Counted from the first letter of the stretch, positions 14,055-26,022 are shown. The stretch is 64,000 nucleotides of DNA from Lasiosphaeria ovina (GCA_033439765.1 JAULSN010000001.1:7998001-8062000); one strand, 5' to 3'. Numbers and translations are program-made. Notes: a model not told the origin generated them from the sequence alone.

Positions 14055-16052
14055 CTAGCGCCCTCCACCATTGCCGCCACCGCCAACCCCGAATTTGTGG
14101 GCCCATCTGGTCAACCTCGAGCGAATGCCTCTTCCCTCCACGTGGTGGGCCTTCTCATTTCCTCCCCCGTTGCTGCTGCTGTTGATGCTGCTGCTGAGAC
14201 CAGGAGTGGCGGTGGCTGGCGTTGTGCCTTGTTTAGGCGGCGAGTATGCGGCCTCCGTCGGTGGGAGTGGTGGTGTGGATGGCCCCTTGTTAGGCGGGAA
14301 AGAAGCTGTTGCTGCCGACATTGGTGGCGAATCAGCCTTCGCGCCGAACACGCGCGGAGCCGAAAAGCTCCTCCGCTTGCCGCTGCGGTCGGGCGACTCC
14401 TCGGACTCGGATGTCGTCTGCATGATCCGGCGTTGCATGAATGCGGCGCCGGTGCTGGTGGCGCGGCGTTGGATGGGCCGTGGGGTGAAGGGTGCCGGCG
14501 ATGTGAGAGCAGGGGTGTATGAGCCTGGCGTACCCGGCTGTAAAGGCAGGGAGTACCGCTTCTTGACACCGAGCTCAGGCACTGTTTCCGTCTCGGATAG
14601 TTGGGGCGTCTCGCCGCCCGCGCTGGGTCGGCTCATGCTACCCCGCCTGCTGGCCCGTCGCGGCGAGCACACCTGCGGCGATTGAGCTTCGCCGTGGCAG
14701 TATCCATGTCCGTTGCCAGACTTATAGGTGGGAGACCACCCAGAACGCAGCGCTACCCACATGGCTGTCACGGCGATGAGCATCTTTGTCACATCGTCGA
14801 TGTTGTGCACGGTTCGCTCATATTCGGGTTCCGCCGGAGTCATGGGCAGTCCAGAATCGCTTTCATAGTCCGCTGTCGAGCCTTGAGACAGCCGTTGAGA
14901 AGCCGCGCCGTTCAAAGCGCCTTGTGTTGATGTCACAGCTGTCATTGAGAGGGGGCGACCACCGGTTCTGATTGCAGGCGGATACCGGCCATAAGATGAA
15001 GAAACTGACGTGTAAGTGTCCTGAACCTCGAGAGTAGAATGTGTCAGGGTTGCCATAACGGGATGGCGACGCGACAAAGGATTGATAACGCTGAATGTGA
15101 AGCGGGAGTCCGGCACGCTCGCAGCTGGTTTTGTTGCGGCCCCGCCGCCATCTACAGATGCGCCACACGATGAGGCAGCCTGCGCACTCCTCCGAGCCCA
15201 GCGAGCCGTCGTTGTCTCGCCTTCGGCGCTGATGCTGACGAAATCGTACGACCCGTTCGCAAGTGGCCGGGCCAACCAAACTGACCCGTCATCCAGCACA
15301 ATCTCGGCGTCGTCCGAGTGCTTTAGAGGGCTATAGACCGCCACCAACCTCCTCTTCTCCAAATCTTCGTCGCCGTCGCCTTCGCCATCGAGTATGGAGT
15401 CGTTATCATCCCTCCGCACAAGAACGAGATCGTCATATCCAAGCTGCCGCTTGACACCAAATATCCCGGGGAATCGCTTGGCCAGACGGGGTGCTATCAC
15501 GGGGCCGGCAATTCGCGACGAGGGAAAAATCTCGAGTATAGGGCGCGAACGTCCGTCTTCAGACATTTTTTGGAGCTGCAGCAATAGGCGGGGCAGAACC
15601 TTTTGGATGACCTTGGTCTTGCCTAGTATCTTGGGGGTGGGATATCCAAGGAAATACATGACGCTCTTGCGCTGTACGCGGCGTCTGCTGCGGCGGCGGC
15701 GAGCGGACCCCCCTATTGTGCCATCAACGGACATGGTAGTATCGCTGAGCTCGGACTCGGAGACCATATCGTCGGGCATCACGGGCACGTGGATATCTTT
15801 CACCTCGGGCTGACGAAAGCGAACAACGGACTCTGTCGCCCGGGGTATATACTCTGACGCCGGTCGGGTTCGGAGGGCGAGTGCTGGCGCAGGCTGGCCA
15901 TCGACAGGCGCGGTGTTCACACGGGTTTTGGGGGGCCCAAGGGCGGATAAGAGAGGAGACCGTAGGTTGTGAGCAGGTTGAGGGGGGGAGGAGATTGGAG
16001 GGCGGTTGGAGTATTCATGACCATGAAGACTCGCTCCCAAATGGAGAAACAT
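14055..16052 (-). CDS. Conserved-looking hypothetical protein, 665 residues, unknown function
   Basis: A single uninterrupted frame of 665 residues with coding-like composition. I do not recognise a family. The best-ordered part is residues 130-220: a run of arginines (RRRRSRRRVQRK, a likely nuclear-localisation type signal) is followed by SVMYFLGYPTPK, a leucine-rich stretch (VLPRLLLQLQKMSED) and a segment ending FGVKRQLGYDDLVLVRRDD. The rest is Ser/Pro/Thr-rich and probably disordered, with SP and TP sites, and ends in glycine-rich sequence. One hydrophobic patch (MLIAVTAMWVAL near residue 430) could be a short helix; I do not claim a membrane span. The start is the first ATG of the frame, and a later start cannot be excluded. 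It faces the beta-galactosidase gene at its 3' end and is divergent from PIG-V. A regulatory or scaffold role is only a guess. Confidence 0.8.
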   Translation of the reverse strand: MFLHLGASLHGHEYSNRPPISSPPQPAHNLRSPLLSALGPPKTRVNTAPVDGQPAPALALRTRPASEYIPRATESVVRFRQPEVKDIHVPVMPDDMVSESELSDTTMSVDGTIGGSARRRRSRRRVQRKSVMYFLGYPTPKILGKTKVIQKVLPRLLLQLQKMSEDGRSRPILEIFPSSRIAGPVIAPRLAKRFPGIFGVKRQLGYDDLVLVRRDDNDSILDGEGDGDEDLEKRRLVAVYSPLKHSDDAEIVLDDGSVWLARPLANGSYDFVSISAEGETTTARWARRSAQAASSCGASVDGGGAATKPAASVPDSRFTFSVINPLSRRHPVMATLTHSTLEVQDTYTSVSSSYGRYPPAIRTGGRPLSMTAVTSTQGALNGAASQRLSQGSTADYESDSGLPMTPAEPEYERTVHNIDDVTKMLIAVTAMWVALRSGWSPTYKSGNGHGYCHGEAQSPQVCSPRRASRRGSMSRPSAGGETPQLSETETVPELGVKKRYSLPLQPGTPGSYTPALTSPAPFTPRPIQRRATSTGAAFMQRRIMQTTSESEESPDRSGKRRSFSAPRVFGAKADSPPMSAATASFPPNKGPSTPPLPPTEAAYSPPKQGTTPATATPGLSSSINSSSNGGGNEKAHHVEGRGIRSRLTRWAHKFGVGGGGNGGGR

Positions 16053-19000
16053 GTCTCAACGAGGGCCCGCGGGACGAGCTCTGGAGGCTGGTGAGGTGGA
16101 GGAAACAACGACTGGGATGCGGAGCCCAGGCGATAGACGGATCGGCAAGAAGATTAAAGTCGTGGCAGAAAGCGCGAAGGACCAGCTTCGTTCGGCCGAG
16201 GTTCGAGTCTTTGAAGGACCCGGCTTTTTGGAGTTGGGGGCTCGGGAAGGGAGGCGGAACAACAGCGCTGCCACCCGACCTGCAGTCTCCCTGGTTGTTT
16301 GGCTATTTGATTGTTTGGTGGTGGTCAACTTGTGTCGGGTGGGAATGCGATCGACAAACAGACAGCCTTTGTGGGCTTATGGAGCTATTTTGGCCCAGTG
16401 GCAATTGCCGGACAAGGCGCCTCAAGGCCGTCGAAGGACTTAAAAGGTTGCCATGAATCGGTCGTGAATTATAATGTAGCCTGATGGGTACGTAAGCTGG
16501 GGGTTTTGTTGTTGGCGGGATCTGCGAGCCGGGCGTAACGGAGCTCTCCGAGTGGATGCGGTCACACGACGCCAAAGCTGCACTTTCTTCTTGGTCTAAT
16601 TAGAGCCGACGCCGGTGAGGAATTAATCAGAAATGTCTCTGTCGTGATCGGATGAGGCTGGCGTACAATGGATATCGCAATCTGTCGTCCGTGTGTCGTG
16701 GGGTTGTAAAAGAGTGTAGCGAAGAGAACGACAGGAGAGGTTGTTGGTGTTCTGTTCAGCATATACAGCTGCAAGACGAATATCGAAATAAGGGTTGGTA
16801 GGCCGGCAGAAAGGAGATGGAAGCCAAGCTCAATTTATTTGGCCGACGAATCCGTAAGCCCAGGCTGGAAGGGAGGCAGGGTGTTGGCGCAAACGCCAAC
16901 TAAATGGTCGCCAATGGGAGGCCAGCCGGTGAACGTTTGGCGGACGCCTGAGCGACCCCTCGATGTCCACGGGTGGGTGACTTCGTGGCCTAGCACCCAG
17001 CACCCAGCACCCAGAACCCAGCCCTTGTGGCCAGTGGAGCCTGGCGGCTTGTTAGCGTGCAGTAGTTCAGCACGCTTAGCCTACGAGGTGCTCCTGCCCT
17101 TGGTTAAGGTAGGGTATGGATGGTGAGGTAGGGGGGAGGGGGAGGCGCGGCCGCGGCAGATCCTGGCAGCTGGAACGGTGGAGCACTTGTCAATCAGGCG
17201 CCGATGATTTAGGATTGGGATACTACCTACCTACGGAACAATCCGACGCGGTAGGCTAGAACCACTGACCAGACGGGAACAATTGCCAAAATGCACCTCT
17301 ACCTTGGGAGGTAATCATCAAAATAGGCACCTCGCACTCGCATTCGTTCTCCCAGCTGGTTTCCGAAGGTGCCACGCAGTCACCTGCTTGCAACGGCCAA
17401 AAGGATGACCAGCAGAACCTCAATGACGCGGGCTTGAGGATCGGGCTTGACGTCGCGACCAGAGTTACTCCGAGCAGATAGATGACCTTGCAAGACAGTA
17501 GCCGAGCCGGCACTTTATATCACAGGACGATCTCGGTAACAGGACCGAGTGGGTTCGATGGAGACGTTAGAAGACTAAAATATTTTCAGTAGGGGTTCTT
17601 TAGGCGGTTTTGAGGCGCCGAAAGACAGCCAAAGCCCTGAGAGAAATCCTGAGGGGTGAGCTACCTTCAGCCTCGGCTGAGGGAAAAAACCAGTACAGAA
17701 AAAAATTGGACTGAATGCTTGGCTGGTTTTTGTGATGTTCTTGAAACTACAGGGAGACGGCGGTGAGGAGAGTGGGATTGATTGTTGGGCTTGTTGCGAA
17801 ACCAATGACCTGAACAACCAACACGCCTTGGGTCGTGGCGGATGGTCGTCGCTGTCGAGGCGGTCACGTATCTGGGTCCTCGAGCCAAGACCTAGGTCCT
17901 ATTGCTGTGGTTGGGCCGTGGTGTAGATCAATGGGCAGATAAATAGGCCATCAAACTTCATACGTCGAGGAGTACAAGCTGCTATTATGTATCATGTATG
18001 TGGGTTAATTGAAGTCACGGCTGGCAGTCTTCTCTTTGTCCCGGCATGTTCGGCTTCGATGATGTCTTTCGATGCGCGAAAAAGAGAGAGACCGTGATAG
18101 AGTGAAGTACCTAAGAAAGGTTCAGGTCGTCTATGATCGCTCGCTTGTTGCTCATTCATTCGCCGGTACACGTAGATCCGCAGGTTTGCTGGCTTGCTTT
18201 TGTGCTTGATGACTTGATTGCTTATTATCTTGCCATGATCCATCCGTTGGTCTCACCTTGGCGCGCTAAATGTGTCCTGGTCGGCCTGCAGGGGTGTTGA
18301 ATGTGTCACCGCGCCGCCTCCGACCCAGGTCTACCCCTCCACCCCTCGTCCGAATCGGGGCGAATGGGAAACCCGAAGCCCGTCGGATCGGACGCGGAGG
18401 TTTTTTGCGCCATCCGCGGGCGCGCCTGACTAATTCAAGCCTGCTGGCCAGACCGTCAGAAATTTGGTGTTTTGCTCGCGTGCTTGCGAGTTGCTACCGC
18501 CTCAATTTAGATCCCGCGCGGGTGCTTTTCACATCAATTTCCTAGTTCGAATTGCCGCTGACACCCCAATCCGTGCGTTTCTGGGTTTGACTACCAACGC
18601 TCCTAGACGGGAAGTTAATCGTGTCATGTCGTTGGCACCAGGCTGTCAAGCTGTCAGCTGATGGTTGTGCGCTCGAGCAATCATATCAGGCCGGGCGTAG
18701 GATTTACTGCTGGGTTTGTGTGATTCCGAAGATGATTGACCTGGATTACCCCATGACGGTAATCCATGACGATAGGGCTGATAGGTAATCCTGAAAGTGC
18801 TGCGAGGGCGCGGCTAGGTATCGTTATTTGCTGTGCCCATGTACAGTACCGTGAGTACATACTTCGTACGGACGAGGCAAACGTAATCCGCAATTACGCC
18901 TAAATGACTCCATACTCCGCTGGTCTTGGCGGCTTATTGCAGTTCTCAAGTTAGCAGTCTCGTCGAGGTTGTTGAGACCATTCGTACGTATACGGCGTAC

Positions 19001-19872
19001 GTATTAGCTATCAGAGGCACCCCAATACCGTAAGGCAGGTAGTCTCGGTGCCAGAGAGGAATGCAAAGGAGGATCGCGATTGGGTGCGAAAGACAAAACC
19101 TCACAGGTATCGGACCAAGTGTCGGCTGATGCGCGTTTCTGGAAATTGAAACACGGCTCCCACCCAATTGCAACCCATGTAAACTCCGCACCATTTTGCA
19201 GCTCCCACAAAGTTACAATAAAGTTACAACTATGTGCGGAGGTGTTTTTGGAGCCCAACTCCCAACTGCATTCGCCAATTCCACTTGACGAGGGGAAGGG
19301 GTGCTCTCATGACTGTTCCAGTGGGAACTCCGCCTGCAACATGGAAGTCCGCCCTGCAGCGTTGGCTCTGCTGCCGCTGCCGTCCACGCCGCATCCACAA
19401 ATGTTGATAATCGGGAACGTTTGTTTGGTGGTTTCGAGACTGCGGGGGGATCCGGAAACAAAATGTCATGTACCTAGGTACGTACTTACCGTTCCGCTAA
19501 CGCGGGAGACGGCGGAGGGGGGCAAGGGGGGGGCCACCCACGCCGAGTGACAGGACAAGCTAAAAGTTACAGGCAACAACCCGGTGCATCCCGATGCGCG
19601 TCGCACAACGTCCATCAATCTGAACCACGACCAGCAGGCCAGGCCAGACCAGAGAGACCAGACCAGACCACGGCGCGACCCCCGACCTAGCCAAGCAACA
19701 TAAATGGTTATTTTCAAAATTAGAAACAGGACGAAAACCGGAAGATCCAATACAGTACTGTACAGAACTATCCAGTCAAAAAGCCCGGGTCGTACATACC
19801 ATACCCACCAGTCGTCGTGGTCGTCTGGTTAGGTTGCGGTTCCTACCAATGACCTGAGGTGTGACCGCCGCG
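16053..19872. other. 3.8-kb intergenic region between divergent genes
   Basis: Shared upstream DNA of the 665-residue gene (minus) and PIG-V (plus). Frames are short and not protein-like. It has four 7-bp units at 16992-17019, CCAGA-rich sequence near 19620-19670 and a GTACGTATAC-like palindromic patch near 18984-19004. A GAGGTTCGAGTCTTTG string near 16198 folds like a tRNA T-arm but lacks the rest of a tRNA. Confidence 0.55.
16992..17019. repeat. Heptanucleotide tandem repeat (AGCACCC)3 + AGAACCC
   Basis: Three perfect AGCACCC units and one variant unit in a non-coding region. Confidence 0.85.
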
Positions 19873-21894
19873 ATGCCTCACCTCACCAACGCCGACGACA
19901 ATAACAACAACGCCGCCAACAATACGGACAGCAAAGACAGTCGCAAGGCCCACGGCAACAATAAGCAAAGCATCAGCATCAGCCCCTCCCTGGTCCTGAT
20001 AGCGGTCTTTGTCTTCTGGAAGATCTTCCTCTTCGCCATCGCGGCCGGCAGCTACGTCGTTGGCGATGCCTATGACACCTCTGGGAGCCTCGCACTGCTA
20101 GGGACCGGTTCTGGCCCCAACCTCGGCAAAAACAGCACCGGTATCCACAGTCTCACCCTCGCCGGCAGGCTGACTGCGCGGCTGACCAGCTGGGATGCCA
20201 TCTACTTTGTCAGCGTCGCCCATCGCGGCTACCGCTTCGAGCAGGAGTGGGCTTTTGGTACCGGCCTGCCTTTGACCATTCGAGCTATCGTACAAGGTGA
20301 GGCTTTTTCTTTCTTTCCCTCTTCTATGGCGCGTTATTTTCTATCTTGTCGCCAAGACGCAAGCTTGAACGTGACCGATCGATAACGACTTGTTTGTCCT
20401 CGTTGCTGTGCCTGCACGCTTGACACCCCCTACCCACACAACACACAACTCGTACCTCAGACCCCCACATATCATCTCCATTCCGGTCTATCTCCATCAT
20501 CGTCCAACAAGAACCCAGTCCAAACACCGCTGACTTCATTACCATAAGCTCTGACTAGACTTGGCTTCCTCGGCCAGCAGCACGCCGCCCTCGGGTTCCA
20601 TGGGGGTGAGGGAGGCGATGTTGCTCTTACCAATGGCCAACTGCTGCCAGAGGTCATGGTAGGGGTGGTCATCGCCAACACGGCTCACCTGCTATCGGTG
20701 CTCGTGCTGTTTCGTCTGGGCCTGCTGATCTGGCGCGACCAGACGTTCGCTCTGGTGGCCGCCCTCCTTCATGTTTTGTCGCCCGCAGGCCTGTTCCTGT
20801 CGGCCCCCTACGCCGAGAGCCTCTGCTCGCTGCTGTCCTTCACAGGCTATCTGCTGTATGCCAAGAGCTGTCGTGTCTCGGACGAGGCATCATCGCCAGC
20901 AGCCGCAGCCGGGGGTTTCCGAGGGGATGCCTACGTGGTGCTGGCCGGTGTCGCCTTTGGCCTCGCGACCGCCTTTCGCAGCAATGCCATCTTGAACGGC
21001 ATCCCCTTTGCTTGGGAAATGGTGCAGCTGTTGCTCGCACTGCTGCTCCGCCGTCCGTCGGACACCGTGCTGCCACTGGCGCGCCGGCTTCTCGCGCTGG
21101 GCGTCGGTGGCGTCTGTGTGGCCGCTGGCTCGCTTGTTCCCCAGGCTGTGGCGTACCTGCGCTTCTGCTCTCTTGCTTCCGGCGCTTCCGGTAGCGCGGT
21201 GGACCCACCTCCTTGGTGCCATGCCTATCCTCCCAGTATCTACACCTTTGTCCAGAAGCATTATTGGTACGTATGGTGCGGTGCGGTGGGCCTGGTGACC
21301 CGATTCTACACCAAACTTGAGATCTCTGGCTCCCTCTTTCTCACTCTTTCTCACTCAACTATGCATCACGCAGCCATTGATTGGAGTTCGATTGCTGCAC
21401 CACAATGAACGAAAGATTACTGAACACCTGTTTCGGCGCTTCGCGCAATTAGGAACACTGGTTTTCTCCGCTACTGGAATCTCCCGAATGTCCCGCTGTT
21501 CCTGCTAGCTGCCCCCATGATCGTGGTCCTCACCAAATCCGGACTGGACCAGTTCCTATCGCTATCGCCATTGCCGGCGCGGTCGCTTCCGGCAGTCGGT
21601 CCTCGGAAGTTGTCTACCAGCGAGAAGACGGCTGCCGACGCCCTCCATTCTGCGCGCTTGACCACCCTCGTTCGCTCCGCTGCAGCTGCCCAGCTCGTGC
21701 TCGCCGTGCTCGCCGTCCTCATGTACCACGTGCAAATCATCACGCGCATATCGTCGAGCTACCCGCTTTGGTACTGGTGGCTGGCGGGTGCCTTGATGCG
21801 CGGCGACAAGGCTGGCAGTAGGACTGTCATGTTTATGGTCATCTATGCCGCGGTACAAGGGGCTCTGTTTACCTCTTTCTTGCCACCGGCATAA
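19873..21894 (+). CDS. gpi18: GPI mannosyltransferase 2 (PIG-V/Gpi18), 3 exons
   Basis: Exons 19873-20296, 20549-21266 and 21453-21894 give 527 residues, a normal length. The enzyme adds the second mannose to the glycosylphosphatidylinositol precursor in the ER lumen, using dolichol-phosphate mannose. After an Asn-rich cytosolic N-terminus comes a first membrane helix (residues about 38-60), then the family motif SWDAIYFVSVAHRGY with Trp107-Asp108 and FEQEWAFG, the proposed catalytic loop. Many hydrophobic helices follow, and a second family signature, HYW/NTGFLRYWNLPN, is rebuilt exactly across intron 2. Intron 1 (252 nt) uses an AAG acceptor at 20548; this is the only nearby site that keeps phase and reads IVQALTRLGFLGQQHAAL, so that junction is a little less sure. 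It faces the DUF2456-like gene at its 3' end. GPI assembly and the GT15/GT32 enzymes upstream all serve mannose transfer, but close linkage does not prove co-regulation. Confidence 0.93.
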
Positions 21895-22556
21895 AGGGAT
21901 CCAGAGTTCCGAGGCAATCTGACATATATAATGTAAGTATGTACATACATTTGTGATGAGAATATCGTCTAGATTACTCTCTGCATGCACGTGTTAGACA
22001 CGGAAGGCTTATTTATATATTACAAATTAACATTCTGGAACTACTATCTACTAATTATTTGTAATTAGTGAACTATCTACTGGTTTCCTGCTTCAGCCTG
22101 TTTATCTCTGCCCGTACACCATGACTCCATTCTATGCATGCATGCTTTTTTTCCCTCTGTCCATTTCCATGTCCTTTTCTGGCGTCTTTTCCAAGTGGCA
22201 ATTGAGGCAAGTGCTTTTTGGTAAACACTGCAAGGGGTATCTCTATCAAAAAGAAAAAAAGAAAAGAAAATAGGGCCAATTGTCCCTGATAACTCCGATC
22301 CGTCACCCTTTAGGTAAACGCCCATTCAACGCTGGATGCTATATGCTGTGTGTATGTTGCTTGCTTGGCGTGGGTATTGATGAGTGAGTGTGAAAAGCTA
22401 ATTCGGCGATAGGTGTTGGTGAGTGAATGCGAGAGGACGGTTCGGCTATAAGAGGTTGTGAGCCGGCTAGGTAGGTGGGGTTTTCCCCCTTCCCCTTTTC
22501 TGTTCCCCCTGGAGCCGAAAAAGACACATCACCCCCTGCTTCAGTTCTCTCCAGGC
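21895..22556. other. Intergenic region between convergent genes
   Basis: 3' flanks of PIG-V (plus) and the DUF2456-like gene (minus). It is AT-rich around 22010-22075, with an A/G-rich tract at 22248-22271. No gene seen. Confidence 0.6.
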
Positions 22557-23765
22557 TCATTGCACGACCTGCCTGGGCGTCACGAGTACTTCGTTAGTAC
22601 GCAGAGCCCAGCCGGCGCGGGCGAGCCAGAACAGGGCAAACGGCGGGGTCGTCAGCAGCGAGAGCAAGCCTCCCAGGATGAGCTTGAAGACCTGGGGCAC
22701 CCAGGTCTTGTCGTAGACCCAGTCGCCGCCCGAGCGGGTGCCGAAGGCCGTCAAGACGCCGACCGATATGGGCCACAGCAGGGCGAAGCTGGGCACTGCC
22801 ACCAACAACGCGCGCAGAACCTGAGACGCCATGAAGCCCAGCCAGTGCGCCGCGGATCCCGGACGTGCCGTCTCCGCCTTCCGGTCCAGGAACAAAAACC
22901 ACCGCGCTGGTCGCCACTCGGGCGGCTGCAGGAACCCCACGGGCGCTATCGCCCCCTTGGCCAGGTCCCTGTTCACAAGCACCAGCTCGATCAGCCACGT
23001 GATGATGCACTGCACGATGATGGTCACGGCTGCATCGCCCGCCAGCGTGTTGGGCAGCTGGAAGAGCCGGATCGGGTGCCGCTCTGTATCTTGACTGGTG
23101 TACATTGCTACGCGGGTATTAGCCTTTGAGGAAGTGAGATATATAAACGGGTGTGTGAGTGTGTGAAAGTGGGATTGCAAGTGAGAAAGGGGGATCAGTT
23201 GCGTGACAGAGAATGAAACACAACAAACAGCACGCGGCGCCAAGCAACAGGCATGAGAGAAAGAGAGCAACTCATCGTGAGACGGAACTGACTACAACGA
23301 ATCCAGATGTCTCTCGCCATACATCCACCCCACATGAGACAATGAGAGAGAAAAAAAGAGCTCACCATAAGCAATCGCAAAATTGATGCCCCCTGAAAGC
23401 ACCATGGCACCAATGCCATCGATAATGAAGATGTAGAAAAACTGATAGCGCGTCATGGCGTCGGTAGGTTTTTGCAGGAGAAGCAGCGGCGGCTCTTCCT
23501 CGTGGTCGTCATTGTGAGGGGCGACTGTGGATGGGGGAGCCTCAGGCCGTACCGTTGCTGACGACGCAGCCGACGACACACCCCTCTCGAGATCGCGATC
23601 CTGGTCGTCGTCGGTGGCCGCCGGGGTTGGGTATTCTTCTCCATCGGATACGGGGCCGGCGCCGGCAGTTGTGGCAGCAGACGCTACGAGCGATGCCGGC
23701 TCTTGCTCTGGCTCCGTCGCTGGCGCCACCGGCGCCTTGAAGAACGGGTTGCGGCTCCACTTCAT
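22557..23765 (-). CDS. Four-helix fungal membrane protein, DUF2456-like
   Basis: Two exons, 23765-23366 and 23107-22557 (complement), phase 1, with a 258-nt intron (GTGAGC...GTAG), give 316 residues. Residues 1-100 are acidic and Ser/Ala/Pro-rich and probably cytosolic and disordered. Membrane helices follow: about 104-133 (FFYIFIIDGIGAMVL), one after AGDAAVTIIVQC, one at LRALLVAVPSFALLWPISVG and one at LILGGLLSLL. The splice joins FAIAY to AMYTSQDTERHP without breaking the helix. The pattern recalls the fungal family DUF2456, whose function I do not know; that assignment is from memory and is moderate. The gene converges with PIG-V, and its upstream region, shared with the YTH gene, has been invaded by a Harbinger transposon 683 bases from its start codon. 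Confidence 0.85.
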
Positions 23766-24445
23766 GATGGGTAATGGGTTGGCAGCCGGACTGACGGGAA
23801 ATCTCTTGGTTTTTTTGGTTTTTTTTTCGTTTCCTTCCCAATGTTCGGTTGGCGGTCAGACGAGATTAGATCCAATCAGATCCGAGCATGTAATTATATT
23901 GTGCGTGCGTTGCGTTTGGCGTGACGCAAGGTGACGTGCGGTGCGCAGTGGCATGCGGCACCACAAAGTATTCCGTGAGGTACTGAACACCGGAGGGATG
24001 CGAGACAAAGGCAAGGGCCACACGGTTGCACAAGGAATTGTCAATTGCCTCGGATACCGGGGAGGCGGGCAAGGTATTTCCTTTCTGACGCTCAACGTGG
24101 GGTCTTTGGTCTTCAATTAAGCATGAAACCCAACGAAAACCAGTTTTAGGTACCTAATTACCGGATAAGAAATCCCCAGTCGAGGCAATAGGAAAAAAAA
24201 GGGCGTAGGGTAAGCAAGCGATGAAAGCAGGTCCCAAGTTAACGGCGGCAGCCAAGACAACAATAAATATTGGACGCAAGCAAGCAAGGATTGATGACTC
24301 CCGACAGGGAAATGGAATGAAAAGGAAGAGAAAGAAGAAAGCCAAGAAATTGAAAAGCAAAACCAAAAAAGAAAAGGAAACAATGAGAGCGCGACGTGGA
24401 TCGATTAGTGGTCGCCCCAAGGAACCGGAACGGAAGGAGACGCGG
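23766..24445. other. Upstream region of the DUF2456-like gene, left of the transposon
   Basis: A T-rich tract lies at 23809-23828 just upstream of the start codon. Purine-rich sequence occupies 24300-24440. No gene is recognised. The region ends at the TTA target duplication of the transposon. Confidence 0.55.
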
Positions 24446-24448
24446 TTA
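24446..24448. repeat. Target-site duplication, left copy (TTA)
   Basis: TTA directly before the left inverted repeat, matched by TTA at 28141-28143. A 3-bp TWA duplication is the signature of PIF/Harbinger insertion. Confidence 0.88.
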
Positions 24449-24483
24449 GAGGGTGATCTTTTCCTTGGAAATGGGGCTCGGAA
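24449..24483 (+). repeat. Left terminal inverted repeat
   Basis: 35 bases that pair with 28106-28140 with one mismatch (position 15 of the repeat). Confidence 0.93.
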
Positions 24484-24772
24484 GACTCCCAACGGAAGCT
24501 TTCCGAAGACTGATCTTTTCGCACAGGAACTATTTCCGGCCGGAAATGCACTCATTTCCAGTTTCCGGAAAAAAAGTCCCACATTTCCACACCAGCCAGT
24601 TGGAAATCGTCTTTTTCCTCGGAAGACTTCAGGACCCAAAGGGGTCCTGAAATCGCCCTGGAAGTGCCTGCATGTGACCCAACACGTGCAATTGAGGGGT
24701 CTTTGGCTGGTGAACACAACACCAAAGACTTCAATTACTGCCTTGAAGACTGCACTGCTTGTTGACTTCGTG

Positions 24773-26022
24773 ATGCCTCGCAACGCCCTTGCAAAGAGGT
24801 CCCGGTATGAGGTCCAACGCAGGAAGCGAATGCGGCTCTATATATTGCTTCTTCTCGCCCTTGCTGTTCCCCGGGATCCCTACAAACCAGTCAACCTCAA
24901 TGCCTTCAAGGGAATACTCACAACGAATGAGCTTCTATTTGGCCACGTAGGTCGACTGTTCAGCCTCATCCGCATGCGCGCAGCGACCTTCTTCGCCTTG
25001 GTTGCCTGGCTGAAGCACAATACGGAATTGAGGGCATCGCGGCACCTAACTCTCGAAGAAAAGGTCCTTATATTCCTGGTTATGGTATCGCAAGGAGTCA
25101 ATCGCCGTCTGGCTGGATACCTTATTGGGCACAGTCTCAGCACTATTCATAGGTTAGTTACTGCCGCAACAAAGATACACCTTCTTACCTAGGTAATAGA
25201 GTATTCCACGAAGTACTCGGTACTTACCTTATTCTCGCGAGTCGAAGGATCAAATTACCAGAGCCAACAACACCAAATAAAGTCGAGTCCAACCCGATCT
25301 TTTTTCCATACTTTTCCAACACCCTAGGCGCGATCGACGGCACGCACTTGAAAGTCAGGATCAAGTATAAAGCTCAACAGCCTTGGAGGAATAGAAAGGG
25401 CGGCCTGACGACGAACGTACTAGTCGCCTGCGACTTCGATAACCGCATTATATATATACTACCCGGGTAGGAGGGTTCGGCCAACGACGGTCGTATATTC
25501 GCGAGCGCCCTCACGCGGGGACTCGTAATTCCGAATGGCTTCAATTACCTCGCCGACGCAGGTTACAATAGTAGTCAAAGACTACTTATGCCGTACCGCG
25601 GCGTTCGGTATCATCTCCAGGAAAGTACGAGGGCAGGCCTGCGCCCGGCGAACTACAAAGAGCTCTACAACCTTCGTCATAGTCAGCTGAGGGTAATAGT
25701 CGAGAGGGTTATCGGGCGGTTGCAAAATACCTTTCGAATCCACATACAGAAGCAAGTCTTCCAAATCGATATACAGGTCAAGATCATATACGCCACGGCT
25801 ACTATACTAAACTAGCTACTTGAGTATAGGGACTTCGATGACGAAGATTTGGCTGAATAGGAGCCGAATAACGACCTTATAGATGACCCAGGCGAGAATG
25901 CCTTCGAGAGGGATGAACTTAACGGCGGTGCCGACGGTACGATAAGCGTACTTCAGGATAAAATCGCTAAGGAGATGTGGGTAGATTATTATACGTATCT
26001 TATTGCCCGCGGCGAAGTATAG
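24773..26022 (+). pseudogene. PIF/Harbinger DDE transposase, decayed (DDE_Tnp_4 type)
   Basis: Exon 1 is 24773-25152 and exon 2 starts at 25200, with a 47-nt intron (GTTAGT...AATAG) that joins STIHR to VFHEVLGTYLI without loss. The N-terminal half has a helix-turn-helix-like region (LTLEEKVLIFLVMVSQGVNRR). The catalytic triad is intact: Asp in GAIDGTH (codon 25336-25338), Asp in ANDGRIF (25486-25488) and Glu in VERVIGRLQ (25702-25704). In-frame TAG stops interrupt it at 25468-25470, where the family has Trp, and at 25813-25815 and 25858-25860. The frame then stays open through an acidic tail to TAG at 26020-26022, followed at once by another TAG, so the true end may lie near 26106. The protein would cut and paste the element in the nucleus with the Myb-like partner. 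As written it is not functional unless the stops are read through. Confidence 0.88.

Noticed and set aside
16130..16225. tRNA candidate (T-arm-like GAGGTTCGAGTCTTTG)
   Set aside because: The T-arm can pair, but the following AAGGACC has no partner about 70 bases upstream and no D or anticodon arm is visible.
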